Shown here in pieces: positions 61,710 to 64,000 of a stretch of 64,000 nt of DNA. How positions within the stretch are numbered: the stretch's first letter is position 1; each line of letters opens with the position of its first letter. The translations under genes were made by a program, and so were the position numbers. The stretch is taken from assembly GCA_012728295.1 (NCBI GenBank), contig JAAYFJ010000055.1, positions 1 through 64,000 of the forward strand, in the 5' to 3' direction. Source of the stretch: Tissierellia bacterium (GTDB lineage: Bacteria > Bacillota > Clostridia > Tissierellales > Peptoniphilaceae). The notes below the pieces were generated by a model. The model saw only the letters and a program-made list of their open reading frames with translations. It was not told the DNA's origin and did not search any database.

Positions 61710-63176
61710 TTACTTGTACATAGCTGCCATTAGTTTGCTTCTTATAAAGCTTATATTCATTTGAAGTAATATTTTTTTATTCATGATTTCTATTTGCTCA
61801 TTCTTTTCAATTGTAGAAACTTGAAAAGCACTTAATAATTGGCTAGTAAAATCATGAATGCTGGTATCTGATGTGGCGAAATAATTTGGTTTATTTCCTG
61901 TCATTTTTAATAATGTACTGAGAATTATCGGCTTCATCTTGGTGTCATAATTAGGTCCATAACCTTCATGAGTCGCATTTAGACCATAGGACCAGAACCC
62001 GGAAATAAATTCAGCCGGTGAGTAATTAATACCTGCATTTTCTCTAAAACGTTCAGCGTAATATTCCATAGCCTTCAACATCGGTTTATACATATGCGCA
62101 AATGGTGTATATACGCCATTTTCCATAATAGCACCATCGTTATCTAGTGCTCTTCTGTCATACCATATATAGGATATATCTTTAGAACTGTCTGTATATT
62201 TATAAGTTGTTCCGAATGAAGTATATGTTGCTCCCGGTGTTGTGTTAAATGTACTTTTATATTTATCTGCATAATATACATCACCTGTAGTATTTAATTT
62301 AAACATATTTTTTGCATCAGCAGGTACATTTTCCCATTTAACAGTATTTGCTACACCATCAGTTATTAGCATATATATCGTCTTTCTAGTCCTGTCAAGT
62401 CCATTAACTTTATAAGTAGGGTTGTTGTAAGTTTCAACATTAGTCCTAGCTTGATAAGAACGCCTTGCATGCACCATCCCATCAACTGTGGGTGTTCCAC
62501 CCCAACACATTTCAGGTGTATATAATTGCGTTACTTTATTTTTAAATGCTTCCCTATTAGTAAAAAGCTCTGTTGAATCTAGTTTATAAGGATGGTTGAC
62601 AGTATTTAAATAATATACTGTATTTACAGAATAAAACTGTTTAATAAAATAAGATCCTTTATAACGTGAATACTGAGGGTGTGAGAATATAGGCCCTGCA
62701 ACATAGGCTTCTTTTTCTGCCCCCTGATAGCTAGCAACCATTATTCTATCCTTGGGAGAAATCCCATCCACATCAGTTCCCATATTTAAAGAATCTGCAA
62801 GTTCTTTCATAGCATCTCCTACAACACTAATTGTAGGTTTGAAACTTCCACTTAAATCCTGAATTATAACTATATCTACATAAGATCCTGAATCAGGCCA
62901 GTCAAACTTAATTTCTCCTGTCATATTTCTTTTGCAAAGTTGCTCATGACCTTCATCCAACGTCACTGTATGGGTGACGTTTTTAAATGGACCGTAGTCC
63001 TTAGGAGTCAAGATTGGTTGAGCTTCTTTAGCCCCAACTTCCCCTAATGTATTGGACATACTTGAATATGCTTCAATTGGGGTGGCCATAAATATTATCA
63101 TCGCCATAATTAAGCATATTATCTTCTTTAATCTCTGTTCGCTCGTTTTCTCTTCTCCTTTTACACTAATTAACAC
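61710..63176 (-). CDS. Adhesin N-terminal segment: signal peptide and vWA domain
   Basis: The 488-residue frame starts at GTG 63176. The signal peptide lies at about residues 15-36 (RLKKIICLIMAMIIFMATPIEA). The vWA domain has the MIDAS motif DLSGS (107-111) after VDIVII, then GGTPTVDGMVHARR (MIDAS threonine) and LITDGVAN. Two cysteines, near 81 and in PEMCWGGTPT, may form a disulfide. Homology is in frame to the A7 run at 61772-61778, after which the last ~25 residues are out of frame. Upstream, GGAG at 63155-63158 sits eight bases before ACG (63144-63146), so the original start may have been ATG there. Confidence 0.85.
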   Translation of the reverse strand: MLISVKGEEKTSEQRLKKIICLIMAMIIFMATPIEAYSSMSNTLGEVGAKEAQPILTPKDYGPFKNVTHTVTLDEGHEQLCKRNMTGEIKFDWPDSGSYVDIVIIQDLSGSFKPTISVVGDAMKELADSLNMGTDVDGISPKDRIMVASYQGAEKEAYVAGPIFSHPQYSRYKGSYFIKQFYSVNTVYYLNTVNHPYKLDSTELFTNREAFKNKVTQLYTPEMCWGGTPTVDGMVHARRSYQARTNVETYNNPTYKVNGLDRTRKTIYMLITDGVANTVKWENVPADAKNMFKLNTTGDVYYADKYKSTFNTTPGATYTSFGTTYKYTDSSKDISYIWYDRRALDNDGAIMENGVYTPFAHMYKPMLKAMEYYAERFRENAGINYSPAEFISGFWSYGLNATHEGYGPNYDTKMKPIILSTLLKMTGNKPNYFATSDTSIHDFTSQLLSAFQVSTIEKNEQIEIMNKKILLQMNISFIRSKLMAAMYK

Positions 63177-63699
63177 ATTTTTCTTTTTATCTTATTCAAA
63201 TAATATTGGTTATTATATTACTCATACTGTTTTAGTATTAGCTACACCACTGCTAAGTATTCATTCACATTTCTCCTTTTACCATCCCTGTTTCTCTCTT
63301 GCAATTAAATATTTAACATATTTCTTTTCTCACCAAAATACAATGCTCTATTGTAGTGCAAAAATTATCAAAATATATTTCAAAAAATATAACAGCATTA
63401 CATTTTAATAATACTGTCTATTTTTGATAGTGCACTTAAATATCCCTAAATATACGCATTTACTCACTATCTATTATATTATTACTGTAATAAATTACAA
63501 TGCTTTTTGGCATACATGAATAAAGATTCCGGTATCACACGATTATCTTCTCGCCAATATAATATTATTACTTAGTTTGTTTACATTTTTTTATCAGAAT
63601 TATTCACACGTTCTAAAATATTGTTATTATAATTGATATTTTCTATTTTCCATGAATTTTTACAAAATAAACAGCATAAAGATAAAATAGTACATTAAT
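63177..63699. other. AT-rich intergenic region with no gene
   Basis: About 520 bases between the adhesin and the DNA repair gene contain no frame with a good start and ribosome binding site. The region is very AT-rich with short inverted repeats (ATAGACAG/CTGTCTAT-type; ACAATGC repeated at 63340 and 63500). It should hold the adhesin promoter, but no confident -35/-10 pair can be named. Confidence 0.5.
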
Positions 63700-64000
63700 C
63701 TATTTAACTTTATACTGTCTTAGAGTCATTTTATTAGTATCCGATATTCTTCTGCTTTCTACCGCTTTTTGAATAGTTTTATTGTGAGTCCATTGGTCCA
63801 GTTTATGTTCTTCTATTATCAAAATAGCGTCTTCATAGTGCTTCGCCAGGGCAGTGGCAAAATACCAGGCAATCATCATTTTTACATAATATTCGTCAGA
63901 TTTTATTTTTGCAACTTTTTCTAACATATTCTTTTCATACTCACTGTCTAAAAAATTGCTAAGTAACGTTCCAATACCATAGCGTATTGTATATACGTTA
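63700..64000 (-). CDS. DNA alkylation repair protein (AlkD-like), partial
   Basis: The visible 99 residues are the C-terminal part; the frame is open to base 64000, so it continues beyond the window. The sequence VYTIRYGIGTLLSNFLDSEY, then EYYVKMMIAWYFATALAKHYEDAILIIEEHKLDQWTHNKTIQKAVESRRI matches the HEAT-like helical repeats of AlkD/AlkC DNA glycosylases, including the W-T-H-N-K signature. It would remove alkylated bases. It is a host housekeeping gene that borders the adhesin locus. Confidence 0.85.
   Translation of the reverse strand, partial: NVYTIRYGIGTLLSNFLDSEYEKNMLEKVAKIKSDEYYVKMMIAWYFATALAKHYEDAILIIEEHKLDQWTHNKTIQKAVESRRISDTNKMTLRQYKVK

Larger units (their letters stand above)
40387..63176 (-). 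pseudogene. Giant vWA / Cna-B surface adhesin, broken by six lesions
   Basis: Read on minus from about 63.15 kb to 40387, consecutive open frames join into one protein of about 7,580 residues if six breaks are corrected: a missing A in A7 at 61772-61778, a missing A in A4 at 61675-61678, TAA at 60686-60688, a -1 shift at 53513-53519, TGA at 44241-44243 and a net -1 shift near 40785-40795. Protein homology crosses each break cleanly: domains continue on both sides. The order is signal peptide, vWA domain, alternating SpaA-type domains (~100 residues) and isopeptide-like domains (~120 residues), Cna-B domains, coiled coil, proline-rich region, NPKTL motif, membrane helix and basic tail. It may be a decaying gene, or the assembly may contain errors. 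Confidence 0.8.

Overview
The window is AT-rich DNA from a low-GC Gram-positive bacterium. Strong AGGAGG ribosome binding sites, a sortase, LPxTG-like surface protein chemistry and lipobox proteins point to the Firmicutes, most likely an anaerobic clostridial or tissierellial lineage; no genus is claimed. It has two parts: a nearly complete temperate phage (about 1-38,950; its left end lies before base 1) and a host surface-protein locus (about 38,950-63,180), followed by the edge of a DNA repair gene.

Prophage. Almost everything from 1 to 34,435 is on the minus strand, so the phage reads from right to left. The order is integrase (37,404-38,879, plus strand), lysogeny genes, genetic switch (34.2-34.9 kb), early and replication genes (22.5-32.9 kb), packaging (18.3-21.4 kb), capsid (14.5-18.4 kb), a contractile tail of the PBSX/XkdK type (5-14 kb), tail fibres (1-5 kb) and lysis (1-0.9 kb, running off the window). 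Packaging and portal proteins are SPP1/PBSX-like and the tail has a sheath, tube, tape measure and Mu-like baseplate, so this is a myovirus. Accessory genes cluster by the switch and integrase: an ImmA-type peptidase, a DUF3644 protein with an R-x4-H HEPN-like motif, and a DUF5067 lipoprotein. A DUF4393 (Abi-alpha-like) gene near the packaging genes is cut by an in-frame TAG.

Non-coding phage elements visible by eye are: a -1 frameshift signal (A-AAA-AAC) in the tail chaperone gene; a probable replication origin at 24.28-24.57 kb with a large hairpin, an AT-dinucleotide tract and three 39-bp imperfect palindromes; four copies of a repressor operator with consensus TTGCAnATATGCGA around the switch; and a roughly 350-base gene-free stretch (33.84-34.20 kb) rich in nested inverted repeats that looks like a structured RNA.

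Host locus. Reading right to left on the minus strand from about 63.15 kb, the DNA encodes what was, or is, one giant surface protein of about 7,580 codons: signal peptide, von Willebrand A domain with a MIDAS motif, then dozens of isopeptide-type repeat domains (SpaA/Cna-B and a reiterated conserved domain of about 120 residues), a coiled coil, a proline-rich wall region, an NPKTL sorting motif, a membrane segment and a basic tail. Six lesions now break it (four net -1 frameshifts and in-frame TAA and TGA), and the codon at the expected start is ACG. Downstream lie a TlpA-like thioredoxin lipoprotein and a class B sortase, which would fit oxidative folding and wall anchoring of the adhesin. 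The prophage sits directly downstream of the sortase gene.
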